A DNA stretch of 64,000 nucleotides from Maritimibacter alkaliphilus (GCF_019801605.1 NZ_JAHVIT010000002.1:1240001-1304000); one strand, 5' to 3'; shown: positions 50,114 to 59,829, numbered from the stretch's first letter. Made by a program: numbers and translations. The notes: generated by a model not told the origin, from the letters alone.

Positions 50114-50823
50114 GCGGCTGGAAGGCGAAACGCTTCTGGAAGGAGGTCTCGGTCGCCGAGGCCGAGGATGGGCACCTGGTCCATCTCGATGGACGCGAGC
50201 TGCGCACGCCCCTGAAGAGCCGCCTGCCGCTGCCCTCCCGCGCCCTGGCCGAGGCCATGGCGCAGGAATGGGAGGCCCAGCAGGACGAAGTGAAGCCGCA
50301 GCAGATGCCCTTCACCCGCACCGCCAACAGCGCGGTGGACAAGGTGCGCCCGCAGCGCGACGAGGTGGCCGCCATGCTGGCCGCCTATGCCGAGACAGAC
50401 CTGCTGTGTTACCGTGCCGAGGGGCCCGAGGAACTGGCCGCCCGTCAGGCCGCCGCATGGGACCCGCTGCTCGACTGGGCGGCGGAGACATATGGCGCGC
50501 GTCTCGTGGTGCAGCAAGGGATCATGCCCCGCGCGCAGGATCCCGCCGCGCTGAGCGCGCTTGCCGCCACGCTCGACGATATGGAGCCGTTCCAGCTGGC
50601 CGCCTTCCATGACCTCGTGGCGCTGCCGGGATCGCTGATTCTGGCGCTCGCCACGATCGAGGGCGTGGCCCCGGCAGAGACGCTCTGGGAGGCCGCGCGC
50701 CTCGATGACGCCTGGCAGGAAGAGCAGTGGGGCGCGGACGAGGAGGCCACGGAAGTGGCTGAAATCAAGCGCGATGCCTTCCTCCACGCCCATAAATTTT
50801 ACCAAATGGTCACCGGCCGGTAG
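50110..50823 (+). CDS. ATP12-family F1-ATPase assembly chaperone
   Basis: 237 residues. WKAKRFWKEVSVAEAEDGHLVHLDGRELRTP-like sequence at 4-34, an AEAMAQEWEAQ segment, then ETDLLCYRAEGPEEL are the hallmarks of Atp12. In mitochondria Atp12 holds the alpha subunit of F1. The family is usual in alphaproteobacteria, consistent with mitochondrial ancestry. It overlaps the phosphatase and ends the crcB operon. Confidence 0.92.
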   Translation: MSGWKAKRFWKEVSVAEAEDGHLVHLDGRELRTPLKSRLPLPSRALAEAMAQEWEAQQDEVKPQQMPFTRTANSAVDKVRPQRDEVAAMLAAYAETDLLCYRAEGPEELAARQAAAWDPLLDWAAETYGARLVVQQGIMPRAQDPAALSALAATLDDMEPFQLAAFHDLVALPGSLILALATIEGVAPAETLWEAARLDDAWQEEQWGADEEATEVAEIKRDAFLHAHKFYQMVTGR

Positions 50824-50866
50824 CGAGACCGCCCGATCCGCAAGCACTGCCCTGCTGACCGAGAGT

Positions 50867-50894
50867 AAGCAGCGCCGTAAGGCGTTGCTTTTTC
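50867..50894 (+). terminator. terminator after the atp12-like gene
   Basis: AAGCAGCGCC, GTAA, GGCGTTGCTT followed by TTTC. A 10-bp stem with one G-U pair. Confidence 0.85.
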
Positions 50895-51048
50895 TTGATG
50901 GTGCACTTGACCAATTGTGATGAATCCGCCCACACTTCGAGCACTGACGGGGGGAGAACCCGATCAGTACATCGTATCGCCCACCGGTCCGAAGGGGGCC
51001 GGTAGAAACCGCCACAGTGAACGGGCGGACAATCAGGAAGAGGTAAAT

Positions 51049-52068
51049 ATGAAAAAATCCGTATTTCTTGGCGCGCTGACGGTCGCCGGTCTGGCCGCGG
51101 GCGCCTCCGCGGCTGCGACCCTGGATGACGTCAAGGCACGCGGCAAGCTGAACTGCGGCGTGTCGACCGGCCTGGCCGGCTTCTCGGCACCCGACGCGAA
51201 CGGCGAGTGGGGCGGCTTCGACGTTGCCGTCTGCCGTGCCGTTGCCGCCGCAGTGCTCGGCGATCCGTCCGCCGTCGAATTCGTCTCGACCACCGGCAAG
51301 ACCCGCTTCACCGCGCTGTCCTCCGGCGAGATCGACATGCTGGCCCGGAACACCACCTGGACCCTGTCCCGTGACGTCGACCTGAAGTTCACCTTCACCG
51401 GTGTGAACTACTACGACGGTCAGGGCTTCATGGTTCCCAAGGAACTGGGTGTGTCCTCGGCCAAGGAACTGGACGGCGCGACCGTCTGCATCCAGACCGG
51501 CACCACCACCGAGCTCAACCTGGCGGACTACTTCCGCAAGAACGGCATGAACTACGAGCCGGTGCCGATCGAAACCAACGCCGAAGCGCAGCAGCAGTAC
51601 CTCGCCGGTGCCTGTGACGTGTACACCACCGACGCTTCGGGCCTGGCCGCAACCCGCGCCACCTTCGAAACCCCCGCGGATCACGTGATCCTGCCCGAGA
51701 TCATCTCGAAAGAGCCGCTCGGCCCGCTCGTTCGCCACGGCGACGACGAATGGGGCGACATCGTGCGCTGGACCCTCTACGCGCTGGTCGCGGCAGAGGA
51801 AATGGGCATCACCTCGACCAACGTGGGTGACCTGTCCGCCGCAGCCGGCGACAACCCCGAGATGAACCGCATGCTCGGCACCGAAGGCAACCTGGGCGAG
51901 ATGCTCGGCCTCGAAGCCAACTGGGCCGTGAACGCGATCTCCGCGGGCGGCAACTACGGCGAGATCTTCGCCACGAACATCGGTGAAGAAACCCCGATCG
52001 GCCTGTCGCGCGGCCTGAACGCGCAGTGGACCGAAGGCGGCCTGATGTACGCCCCGCCGTTCCGGTAA
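51049..52068 (+). CDS. bztA: amino-acid ABC transporter substrate-binding protein, BztA/AapJ
   Basis: 339 residues. The signal peptide MKKSVFLGALTVAGLAAGASA ends at about residue 21. The mature part begins ATLDDVKARGKLNCGVSTGL, the typical BztA/AapJ start. It captures Glu, Gln, Asp and Asn or general L-amino acids in the periplasm. The start is preceded by GGAAGAGG. A 12-bp hairpin separates it from bztB. Confidence 0.93.
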   Translation: MKKSVFLGALTVAGLAAGASAAATLDDVKARGKLNCGVSTGLAGFSAPDANGEWGGFDVAVCRAVAAAVLGDPSAVEFVSTTGKTRFTALSSGEIDMLARNTTWTLSRDVDLKFTFTGVNYYDGQGFMVPKELGVSSAKELDGATVCIQTGTTTELNLADYFRKNGMNYEPVPIETNAEAQQQYLAGACDVYTTDASGLAATRATFETPADHVILPEIISKEPLGPLVRHGDDEWGDIVRWTLYALVAAEEMGITSTNVGDLSAAAGDNPEMNRMLGTEGNLGEMLGLEANWAVNAISAGGNYGEIFATNIGEETPIGLSRGLNAQWTEGGLMYAPPFR

Positions 52069-52078
52069 GACCTACGGC

Positions 52079-52105
52079 GAAGGGCGCGGTCAAACCGCGC
52101 CCTTC
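52079..52105 (+). promoter_or_regulatory. bztA-bztB hairpin, mRNA stabiliser or attenuator
   Basis: GAAGGGCGCGGT, CAA, ACCGCGCCCTTC, a perfect 12-bp stem followed by GTGTTTCC. Such hairpins after binding-protein genes often let the binding protein be made in excess over the membrane subunits; that role is inferred. Confidence 0.65.
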
Positions 52106-52211
52106 GTGTTTCCTGCGCAGCCGCAACGACGGATGCGTGACAAACAAGAGACCGGCCGAAGGCGCAAAGACGCCCGACTAAAACAAGGCCGGATACGGGG
52201 AACATTCAGCG

Positions 52212-53468
52212 ATGACCACTTTGACCGATCCTCCGTCGGAGTCCTTTCGCCTATCCATGTTGATCTACGATACGCGGTATCGGGCGATCACCTTCCAGAT
52301 CATTGCGTTGATCTGCTTCCTTCTTTTCTTCGGCTGGCTGATTTCGAACACGGCACAGAACCTGGCAGACCTCGGGAAGGAGCCCAGCTTCGGCTTCCTG
52401 ATGGAGCCTGCGGGCTATGACATCAACCAGCGTCTGATCGACTACAACAACCAGGACAGCCACCTGCGCGCCGCCTTCGTCGGCCTGCTGAACACGCTTC
52501 TGGTGGCCTTCCTCGGCTGCGTCACCGCAACGGTGGTCGGCGTGATCGTCGGCGTGCTGCGCCTGTCGAACAACTGGCTGATCTCGCGCCTGATGGCGGT
52601 CTACGTCGAGATGTTCCGCAACGTGCCGGTCCTGATGTGGATCGTGCTCTGCATGGCGATCCTGATCGAGAGCCTGCCGGCCCCACGCGCCTTCCGGGGC
52701 GACGATGCCGAGGCGAGCATGAAGCTCTTCGACACTGTCGCGATCACGAACCGGGGCGTCTATATCCCCGAGCCGCTGTTCTCGCGCAGTCTCGGCGACA
52801 TCCCGGTCGGCAACCTGTTCAACATCAGCATCGACCTGATCGCGATCCTGATCGTCCTGGCGATCGGCTTCTACGTCTCGCACCGGATCAAGCTGAAGGC
52901 CGATGCCACGCAGGAAGCCACCGGCGTGCGGCCCAGGACGTGGTACATGCGCCTCGGCGTCATCTTCGTGCCGCTCGCGGCCCTGCTGGTGATTCTCGGC
53001 TTCCACCTCGGCTACCCGGAGCTGTCGGGCTTCAACTTCTCGGGCGGGACGCACCTGCGGAACTCGCTGATCGCGCTCTGGCTGGCCCTGTCGCTCTACA
53101 CGGCGGCCTTCATCGCCGAGAACGTCCGCGCCGGTATCCTCGCGATCTCGAAAGGGCAGACCGAGGCGGCCTCCGCCCTTGGCCTGCGGCCCAGCATCAC
53201 CATGCGGCTCGTCATCCTGCCGCAGGCGCTGCGGGTCATCATCCCGCCGCTGATCTCGCAGTACCTGAACCTGACCAAGAACTCCTCGCTGGCGATCGCG
53301 GTCGGATACATGGACATCACCGGCACGCTGATGGGCATCACGCTGAACCAGACCGGGCGCGAGCTCGAGACCGTTCTGCTGGGCATGCTGATCTACCTGG
53401 CGATCTCGCTGGCGATCTCGGCCGTGATGAACTTCTACAACTCCCGCGTTAAACTGGTGGAGCGGTGA
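52212..53468 (+). CDS. bztB: ABC transporter permease BztB/AapQ
   Basis: 418 residues, about eight membrane spans, much longer than the usual 220-residue HisM-type permease, as expected for Bzt/Aap. The C-terminal EAA loop includes GQTEAASALGLRPSITMRLV. A large periplasmic insert lies between spans (about 60-90). It pairs with BztC. The stop is 1 nt before bztC. Confidence 0.93.
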   Translation: MTTLTDPPSESFRLSMLIYDTRYRAITFQIIALICFLLFFGWLISNTAQNLADLGKEPSFGFLMEPAGYDINQRLIDYNNQDSHLRAAFVGLLNTLLVAFLGCVTATVVGVIVGVLRLSNNWLISRLMAVYVEMFRNVPVLMWIVLCMAILIESLPAPRAFRGDDAEASMKLFDTVAITNRGVYIPEPLFSRSLGDIPVGNLFNISIDLIAILIVLAIGFYVSHRIKLKADATQEATGVRPRTWYMRLGVIFVPLAALLVILGFHLGYPELSGFNFSGGTHLRNSLIALWLALSLYTAAFIAENVRAGILAISKGQTEAASALGLRPSITMRLVILPQALRVIIPPLISQYLNLTKNSSLAIAVGYMDITGTLMGITLNQTGRELETVLLGMLIYLAISLAISAVMNFYNSRVKLVER

Positions 53469-53469
53469 C

Positions 53470-54786
53470 ATGAGCGATACGCACGCAGAAACCGTCTCCT
53501 ACGTCCGCGAGACCATGCTGCCCCAGCAGGAGCCGCCGGCCTCGACCGTCGGCCCCCTGGGCTGGGCCAAGACCAACCTGTTCTCGGGCTGGTTCAACAC
53601 GGTCCTGTCCGTCCTGTCGGGCCTTTTCATCCTGTGGCTGGCCTACCGGCTGCTCCCCTGGATCATCTCTCCCACCTGGCAGGCCACCAGCCTGAACGAG
53701 TGCCGCGAGATCATCGGCGCCCTCAACAAGCCCCATGGCGGGGCCTGCTGGGGCGTGATCAGCGAACGCTGGAAACAGCTGATGTTCGGCTTCTACCCGC
53801 CCGAGCATTACTGGCGCCCGGTGCTGTCGCTGATCCTGCTGCTGGTCGCCCTCGGCCCGCTGCTGTTCCGGCACCTCGTCCCGGCCAAGGTGATCTACTT
53901 CTCGATGCTCTACCCCTTCATCGCGGCCTGGCTGCTCTGGGGTGGGACGATCTGGAACCCGATCGTCGCGATCCTCGGCTTCGTCATCATCGGCCTGTCG
54001 CTGAAGTTCCTCACCTCGGTGCTGAACCCGGCGCTGGCGCTGATCATCGGCGTCGTGCTGGCCGTGATCTGGTGGGTGGCGCTTGCCGGTACCGTGGCCG
54101 GTGGCCTGTCGGCGGTCCTGCCCATCGGGATCGAGGCGATCGCCTCGCGCCAGTTCGGGGGCTTCATGCTCTCGATCACCATCGGCGTCACGGCGATCCT
54201 GTGCTCGCTGCCCATCGGCATCCTGCTGGCGCTTGGCCGTCAGTCGGACCTGCTGCTGGTCAAGGCGATGTGCGTCGGCTTCATCGAGTTCATCCGCGGC
54301 GTGCCGCTGATCACGCTGCTCTTCGTGGCTTCGGTGCTGCTGAACATCTTCCTGCCGCCGGGCACCAACTTCGACATCATCCTGCGGGTCATCATCATGG
54401 TGACGCTCTTCGCCTCGGCCTACATGGCAGAGGTGGTGCGCGGGGGCCTCGCGGCCCTGCCCAAGGGCCAGTACGAGGGCGCCGACAGCCTCGGCCTCGA
54501 CTACTGGCAGTCGCAGCGGCTGATCATCATGCCGCAGGCGCTGAAGATCTCGATCCCGGGGATCGTCTCGACCTTCATCGGCGTCTTCAAGGATACCACG
54601 CTGGTCTCGATCATCTCGATGTTCGACCCGATCGGCCTCTCCAACGCGATCCGCGCCGACACGGCCTGGAACGGCGTATACTGGGAGCTGTTCATCTTCA
54701 TCGGCCTGGTCTTCTTCATCTTCTGTTTCTCCATGTCCCGCTACTCGATGTATCTGGAGCGCCGTCTCCAGACCGGGCACCGCTAA
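53470..54786 (+). CDS. bztC: ABC transporter permease BztC/AapM
   Basis: 438 residues, hydrophobic. The C-terminal permease core carries the EAA loop (KGQYEGADSLGLDYWQSQRL). The N-terminal 120 residues add extra spans and the periplasmic segment. It forms the heterodimeric channel with BztB. bztD follows after 12 nt. Confidence 0.93.
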   Translation: MSDTHAETVSYVRETMLPQQEPPASTVGPLGWAKTNLFSGWFNTVLSVLSGLFILWLAYRLLPWIISPTWQATSLNECREIIGALNKPHGGACWGVISERWKQLMFGFYPPEHYWRPVLSLILLLVALGPLLFRHLVPAKVIYFSMLYPFIAAWLLWGGTIWNPIVAILGFVIIGLSLKFLTSVLNPALALIIGVVLAVIWWVALAGTVAGGLSAVLPIGIEAIASRQFGGFMLSITIGVTAILCSLPIGILLALGRQSDLLLVKAMCVGFIEFIRGVPLITLLFVASVLLNIFLPPGTNFDIILRVIIMVTLFASAYMAEVVRGGLAALPKGQYEGADSLGLDYWQSQRLIIMPQALKISIPGIVSTFIGVFKDTTLVSIISMFDPIGLSNAIRADTAWNGVYWELFIFIGLVFFIFCFSMSRYSMYLERRLQTGHR

Positions 54787-54798
54787 GAGGAAACTTCC

Positions 54799-55590
54799 AT
54801 GTCTGAACTTGCTATGGATACCCCAATCGACCGCTCGGCGATGAAGGTCTCGGACGAGGTCGCCATCGAAATCCGCAACATGAACAAGTGGTACGGCCAG
54901 TTCCACGTTCTGCGGGACATCAACCTGACCGTGAACCGGGGCGAGCGGATCGTCATCGCCGGGCCCTCGGGCTCGGGCAAGTCGACGCTGATTCGCTGCA
55001 TCAACCGTCTGGAGGAACACCAGGCCGGGCAGATCATCGTCGACGGGACCGAACTGACCTCGGACCTCAAGAACATCGACAAGATCCGCTCCGAGGTCGG
55101 CATGTGCTTCCAGCACTTCAACCTCTTCCCGCATCTCACGATCCTGGAAAACTGCACGCTCGCTCCGATCTGGGTCCGCAAGGTTCCCAGGAAGGAGGCC
55201 GAGGAAACGGCGATGCATTTCCTCGAGAAAGTGAAGATTCCGGACCAGGCGCTGAAGTATCCGGGACAGCTCTCGGGCGGTCAGCAGCAGCGTGTGGCCA
55301 TCGCGCGCTCGCTCTGCATGAAGCCCCGGATCATGCTCTTCGACGAGCCCACCTCGGCGCTCGATCCGGAGATGATCAAAGAGGTCCTCGATACGATGAT
55401 CGAACTGGCGCAGGAGGGGATGACCATGCTATGTGTGACTCACGAGATGGGTTTTGCACGGCAGGTTGCGAACCGGGTGATCTTCATGGACCAAGGGCAG
55501 ATCGTTGAACAGAACGAGCCCGAAGAGTTCTTCAACAATCCCCGGTCCGAACGCACCAAGCTGTTCCTGTCGCAGATCCTCGGCCACTGA
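54799..55590 (+). CDS. bztD: amino-acid ABC transporter ATP-binding protein BztD/AapP
   Basis: 263 residues. Walker A GPSGSGKS at 55-62, signature LSGGQ at 158-162 and Walker B with the catalytic DE at 182-183 are intact. It powers uptake by ATP hydrolysis. AGGAAAC lies upstream. Last gene of the operon. Confidence 0.95.
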   Translation: MSELAMDTPIDRSAMKVSDEVAIEIRNMNKWYGQFHVLRDINLTVNRGERIVIAGPSGSGKSTLIRCINRLEEHQAGQIIVDGTELTSDLKNIDKIRSEVGMCFQHFNLFPHLTILENCTLAPIWVRKVPRKEAEETAMHFLEKVKIPDQALKYPGQLSGGQQQRVAIARSLCMKPRIMLFDEPTSALDPEMIKEVLDTMIELAQEGMTMLCVTHEMGFARQVANRVIFMDQGQIVEQNEPEEFFNNPRSERTKLFLSQILGH

Positions 55591-55736
55591 GCCGGATCCG
55601 CGCAGCCGCCTTTGTGGGGAGGTCAGTCAGGGAGAGGCTGACCTTTCAGCGAGGGGCGGAAGCGCGTCGGGAGGGAGGACCCCGGCGCGCTTCCGCAGCT
55701 TCCTCAAGAGGGTGGAACGCCAGCACCGCGCAAACG

Positions 55737-55760
55737 AAAAGGGGCCCACTGGCCCCTTTG
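55737..55760. terminator. bidirectional terminator between bztD and the SixA-type gene
   Basis: AAAGGGGCC, CACT, GGCCCCTTT. Read on the minus strand it ends in TTTTCGTTT; on the plus strand in a shorter T-run. It can serve both converging operons. Confidence 0.75.
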
Positions 55761-55912
55761 TCATGTCTGCCCTCTGCCTCTTCATGCCTTGATCCGCGCC
55801 CCCTTGGTCGTTCAGGCCTGTTTGCCCGGACTCGTGGCCGGTCTGTGGTGGGCAGGGCACTCCCGACGGTGCCGTCTGGTCCAGTCAGAGGCGTATGGGG
55901 CAGGGCAGGCGC

Positions 55913-56425
55913 TCAGGCCTGCGCCTCGCCCTCTTCGAGCAACTCGCGGGGGATGACGAAATCCAGTGCCGTGCCGCTGCCGGGCGCCAGTTTGCGCCAG
56001 TCGTCGATATCGAAGTCGGCCACGAGGGTCGCGCCGGTCGGGAAATCCTCGAACCGGGGATGGGCGGGGGCATGGTCCGTCAGGCTGAGCGCGAAATCCC
56101 CGAGGCCCGGGTTGTGGCCCAGCATCAGCACGCAGTCGCCCGTCGCCTCGCGCAGCGCGGCCATCAGGGTGGCGGGATCGGCGTGGTAGAGGTCTTCGCG
56201 CAGGTCCGCCGGGGCGTCGAGCCCGAGCCGCTCCCAGGTCTCCTGCGTGCGCACCGCGTCGGAGACGAGGGCCTCGTCCGGAAGATACCCCCGGTCCCGC
56301 AGCCAGTGGCCAAGGGCCTGGGCCGAGGCGCGACCACGGCCGTTCAGCGGACGGGCATGGTCGAAGAGCCCGGGATGCTTCCAGCTGGACTTGGCATGGC
56401 GCATCAGGATCAGGCGTCGGGGCAT
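55913..56425 (-). CDS. SixA-type histidine phosphatase
   Basis: 170 residues from MPRRLILMRHAKSSWKHPG, the RHG motif of the phosphoglycerate mutase-like superfamily with catalytic His10. A second motif MLGHNPGLGDF follows. SixA in E. coli dephosphorylates a phospho-histidine on PTS/ArcB proteins; the target here is unknown. It lies 10 nt after the ferredoxin-like gene. Confidence 0.85.
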   Translation of the reverse strand: MPRRLILMRHAKSSWKHPGLFDHARPLNGRGRASAQALGHWLRDRGYLPDEALVSDAVRTQETWERLGLDAPADLREDLYHADPATLMAALREATGDCVLMLGHNPGLGDFALSLTDHAPAHPRFEDFPTGATLVADFDIDDWRKLAPGSGTALDFVIPRELLEEGEAQA

Positions 56426-56435
56426 CGGGAACTCG

Positions 56436-57089
56436 TCAAAGGAAATGGCGCATGTGAAAAGCGGATTGTCCCTCGACCCTGCCATAGGCGGCGCCGGGGG
56501 GGCAAGACCGCCTGACCGCGCACCCCCGGTGCAGGCAGTCCGCGTCCGCCGGTGTCTCCAGGTAGGCCTTGCAGCGCGGCACGTCGTAGCCATCGCGTGT
56601 CAGGGCGCCCACGGGGCAGGCGGTGGCGCAGGGCGCCGCACAGGCCTCGCAGGGCGCGTCGGAGGGCGCGGGCAGGGCCACGGGCCAGTTGAGGGCGAGT
56701 GCCCCCCTGAAGGAGACGAACAGCCCGCTCTCGGGGCCGCAGAGCAACCGCACGGGGGAGGGGGCGGCAACGCCGGCCGCGACGGCCCAGCGATAGAACG
56801 GATGGTAGGGCGCGCCGCCGAAGGGATAGAGCGCGCGTGCGCCCAGATCGTCGGCCCATGCGCCGATCACCCGGGCCGACCAGCGGTCCATCGGATCGGG
56901 CAGCCCGTCGCGATACTCGGGTTGGTCGGTGAAGTGTTCCCAGAAGCCGCCCGGCTCGTCCGGCCCCAGCAGCAGGAGCGTGACGCAGCCCTCGGGGGCG
57001 TCGTCCTGCGGGCCGGGGCGGAACCCGCCCAGCAGGCGCAGGTGGCGGAGGCGCGCGGCGTCGGCGAGCGCCTCCCAGCCCGGTCCCAT
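56436..57089 (-). CDS. ferredoxin-like 4Fe-4S protein
   Basis: 217 residues. Cys147, 150, 154 and 158 (CEACAAPCATACP) can bind one 4Fe-4S cluster. Cys173, 185, 190 and 196 may form a second site. The N-terminal 130 residues show no recognised domain; the whole is loosely like the Fe-S half of QueG-type proteins. The start at 57089 lies 4 nt after the argB stop; an ATG at 57122 would overlap argB by 29 nt. Confidence 0.7.
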   Translation of the reverse strand: MGPGWEALADAARLRHLRLLGGFRPGPQDDAPEGCVTLLLLGPDEPGGFWEHFTDQPEYRDGLPDPMDRWSARVIGAWADDLGARALYPFGGAPYHPFYRWAVAAGVAAPSPVRLLCGPESGLFVSFRGALALNWPVALPAPSDAPCEACAAPCATACPVGALTRDGYDVPRCKAYLETPADADCLHRGCAVRRSCPPGAAYGRVEGQSAFHMRHFL

Positions 57090-57093
57090 AACC

Positions 57094-57957
57094 TCAGCGG
57101 GCCCGGATGATCGACCCGGCACCGTGTTCGGTGAAGAGCTCCAGCAGGACCGAGTTCGGCGCGCGGCCGTCGAGGATAACCACGGCGCGCACGCCGCTGG
57201 CGATCGCGTCGAGCGCGGTGGTGGTCTTGGGGATCATGCCGCCAGCGATGGTGCCGTCGTCCGTCATCTCGCGGATCTGCGCGGCGGTCAGGTCGGTCAT
57301 GACCTCGCCCTGCGCGTTCTTCACGCCCGCAACGTCGGTCAGCAGCAGCAGCCGGTCGGCCTTCAGCGCGCCGGCGATGGCCCCGGCGGCGGTGTCGCCG
57401 TTGATGTTGAAGGTCTCGCCGTCACGGCCCATGCCGATGGGCGCGATCACGGGGATAATCTCCTGCTTGAACATCGCGTGCAGGATGGTGGTGTCCATCT
57501 GCACCGGACGGCCCACGAAGCCGAGGTCGGGGTTGTCCTGTTCACAGATGATCAGGTTGGCGTCCTTGCCGCTGAGGCCCACGCCCTTGCCGCCCTGTTC
57601 GCCGATCGCCTGCACGATGCGCTTGTTCACCTGCCCGGAGAGAACCATCTCGACCACTTCCATGGTCTTCTCGTCGGTGACGCGCTTGCCCTTCACGAAC
57701 TCGGATTTCACCTCGAGCTTTTCGAGCATCTCGTTGATCATGGGGCCGCCGCCGTGGACGATCACCGGGTTCACGCCGACCTGACGCATCAGGACGATGT
57801 CGCGGGCAAAGGTTTCCATTGCCTCGTCGTCACCCATGGCGTGGCCGCCGAATTTCACGACGACGATCGCTTCGTCATAGCGCTGCAGGTAGGGCAGTGC
57901 TTCGGAGAGGGTGCGGGCGGTGGCGATCCAGTCGCGATTCATGGTCTGTTTTCTCAT
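57094..57957 (-). CDS. argB: acetylglutamate kinase
   Basis: 287 residues. [10 protein letters not shown] is the phosphate-binding Gly motif, and [14 protein letters not shown] binds the acetylglutamate side. It phosphorylates N-acetylglutamate in arginine synthesis. The start [14 protein letters not shown] has GGGGA upstream; an internal ATG five codons later is possible. First gene of the minus-strand argB unit. Confidence 0.96.
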   Translation of the reverse strand: MRKQTMNRDWIATARTLSEALPYLQRYDEAIVVVKFGGHAMGDDEAMETFARDIVLMRQVGVNPVIVHGGGPMINEMLEKLEVKSEFVKGKRVTDEKTMEVVEMVLSGQVNKRIVQAIGEQGGKGVGLSGKDANLIICEQDNPDLGFVGRPVQMDTTILHAMFKQEIIPVIAPIGMGRDGETFNINGDTAAGAIAGALKADRLLLLTDVAGVKNAQGEVMTDLTAAQIREMTDDGTIAGGMIPKTTTALDAIASGVRAVVILDGRAPNSVLLELFTEHGAGSIIRAR

Positions 57958-58480
57958 CCGGATTTCCCCAAGGTTCGTCCGTTGATAGTCGCTCGCGCGG
58001 TGGGTGCCAAGCGTCAGAGCGTCAGGACCGGTCTTGCGCCCGGCCGAACCGCTTCCGGCGCTCCGGTTCCCGGGTTTTTCGAGGCTTCCGCCGGGTCATG
58101 TGAGAGGCGGATGGGGCCGGTGTCTCACCTCCGGAAATGGCGGGCGGGAAGACCACGGAGGATCAGCCATACTTGGCCGACACGAAGTCGTGTCCTTGAA
58201 AATTAAAGCTACTAAAAACAATAGTTTGTCGTGATTTCGCGACGGTTGGAAATCCTTCACACGCGCCGATTTCACGGCGCGCTGCGCGATAGGCCACTTC
58301 AAGCCTATGACCCTGCCGCCCTCTACCGAAAAGAAACCCAACTGCTATCTCAGCGTTGTCCAATCAGTGCAGCGAGCGAGTCATGCTCATCCTCGTTGCC
58401 ACTGAAACGATCGAGCAACCGAACCCGGCCGGATGTCGGGCACGAATGGGCCAAACGCCCGAACGATGGAGAGTAAAGAC
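57958..58480. other. 523-nt gap between argB and the first beta-barrel gene
   Basis: No gene seen. A short AT-rich tract (58196-58230) holds a TTGAAA and may be a promoter region, but the -10 is unclear and it lies 250 nt before the barrel gene. Confidence 0.55.
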
Positions 58481-59059
58481 ATGATCCGTATCACCGCAAT
58501 TTCCCTTGCTGCCGCCACCGCCCTCGCTTCGCCCGCTCTCGCAGGCAGCCTCGAGCCGGCGCCCATGGAACCCGCAATCACCCCCGTGCAAGCCGCGCCC
58601 GTGACCTACGGCAACGACTGGACCGGCGGCTACACCGGTCTGAGCCTCGGCTGGGCCAACGGCGAAGCCGGCAGCTTCGATGACGACGGCGTCGCCTACG
58701 GCGTGCAAGGCGGTTACGACTACGACTTCGGCAACTGGATTCTCGGTGGCGAACTGGCCTACTCGGGTACCAACCTGAGCATCGGCGGCGTCGACGTCGA
58801 CAGCCTGCTGGCCGCGAAAGCCCGCGTTGGTTACGACCTTGGCCGCACGATGATCTACGCAACCGGCGGTGCCGAGCAAGCGTGGGTCGATGGCGCTGAC
58901 GACACCGGCTACGTTGTTGGTGCAGGCGTCGAGCACATGCTGACCGACACCATCTCGGTCGGTGGCGAATACCTGTACCACAGCTTCGATGACTTCGACG
59001 GCTCGGGTGTGGATGCCAGCGGCAACACCCTCGCAGCCCGCGTGAACTACCGCTTCTGA
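58481..59059 (+). CDS. outer membrane beta-barrel protein
   Basis: 192 residues. The signal peptide ends ALA at residue 21. A Pro-rich linker (EPAPMEPAITPVQAAP) precedes WTGGYTGLSLGWANGEA, the start of an eight-stranded OmpA/Opa-type barrel. It ends in aromatic RF, the BAM recognition signal. AUGGAGAG lies upstream. Acidic, with repeated DDxG strands. Confidence 0.85.
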   Translation: MIRITAISLAAATALASPALAGSLEPAPMEPAITPVQAAPVTYGNDWTGGYTGLSLGWANGEAGSFDDDGVAYGVQGGYDYDFGNWILGGELAYSGTNLSIGGVDVDSLLAAKARVGYDLGRTMIYATGGAEQAWVDGADDTGYVVGAGVEHMLTDTISVGGEYLYHSFDDFDGSGVDASGNTLAARVNYRF

Positions 59060-59088
59060 TCCTCGCGCCCCGAGATCGGAAGCCAACG

Positions 59089-59123
59089 GCCCGGCCCGCC
59101 TCCCCCGGCGGACCGGGCTTTTT
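59089..59123 (+). terminator. terminator after the first beta-barrel gene
   Basis: GCCCGG, C, CCGCC, loop, GGCGG, A, CCGGGC followed by TTTTT. Confidence 0.85.
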
Positions 59124-59307
59124 CGTGCCTGATCCCTGACGCCCGCGGGTACCAGACTTGGGGAAACGGTGCTGCCGATACCTGATCCGGCGCGTCGGGC
59201 AGGGCGGCGAAAACGCGTCTCAGCGGGAACCTGCGCGTCGACAGGAAACAAATCGGCCACTTTCGGCGTTGTCCCCACACGAGAAGTTGAGATCGGGGAA
59301 CCAAGTC

Positions 59308-59829
59308 ATGCGCCGCACATCTCTCGCCATCGCCACGGCTGCCGCCACAACCGCAGCCTGTCTTGCCGCCAGCGCGGCCTCCGCCCAGTCCCGGCACGAA
59401 TGGGATGGCCTCTATGCAGGCGGCAACCTCGGCCTCGCCTTCGGGGAGACCCGCGACGAGGGGATGCGCTCGCTCCACGTGGGCCGTGACTGGTCAAACG
59501 GCCATATGGTCTGGGGGACGGAACTGCAGTGGACCGATACCGGGATCGAGGTGCCCGGCGGGGATCTGAGCGATCTGGTCAGCCTCAAACTGCGGTTCGG
59601 ACAGGGCACCGGTGACGTGCTCTGGTACGGGATCGCGGGGATCTCTTACGCCTCCGGCTCCTTCGGTGACGATCTCGGCTGGATGGTGGGCGTGGGCGTC
59701 GACGTGAAGGTCTATGGGCCCTTCACCGTGGGCGGCGAACTGACCCACCACGCGTTCAACGACTTCGAAGGCGGTGGCGGCTCACTGGGGCTGAATGCGA
59801 TCACGGCCCGGATCAGCTACCACTTCTGA
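59308..59829 (+). CDS. outer membrane beta-barrel protein (second)
   Basis: 173 residues. The signal peptide ends ASA near residue 26. EWDGLYAGGNLGLAFGETRD starts the barrel, and HHAFNDFEGGGG near the end resembles the last strands of the neighbour at 58481 (HSFDDFDGSG). It ends SYHF. The two are probably diverged paralogues. No clear promoter was found between them. Confidence 0.8.
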   Translation: MRRTSLAIATAAATTAACLAASAASAQSRHEWDGLYAGGNLGLAFGETRDEGMRSLHVGRDWSNGHMVWGTELQWTDTGIEVPGGDLSDLVSLKLRFGQGTGDVLWYGIAGISYASGSFGDDLGWMVGVGVDVKVYGPFTVGGELTHHAFNDFEGGGGSLGLNAITARISYHF

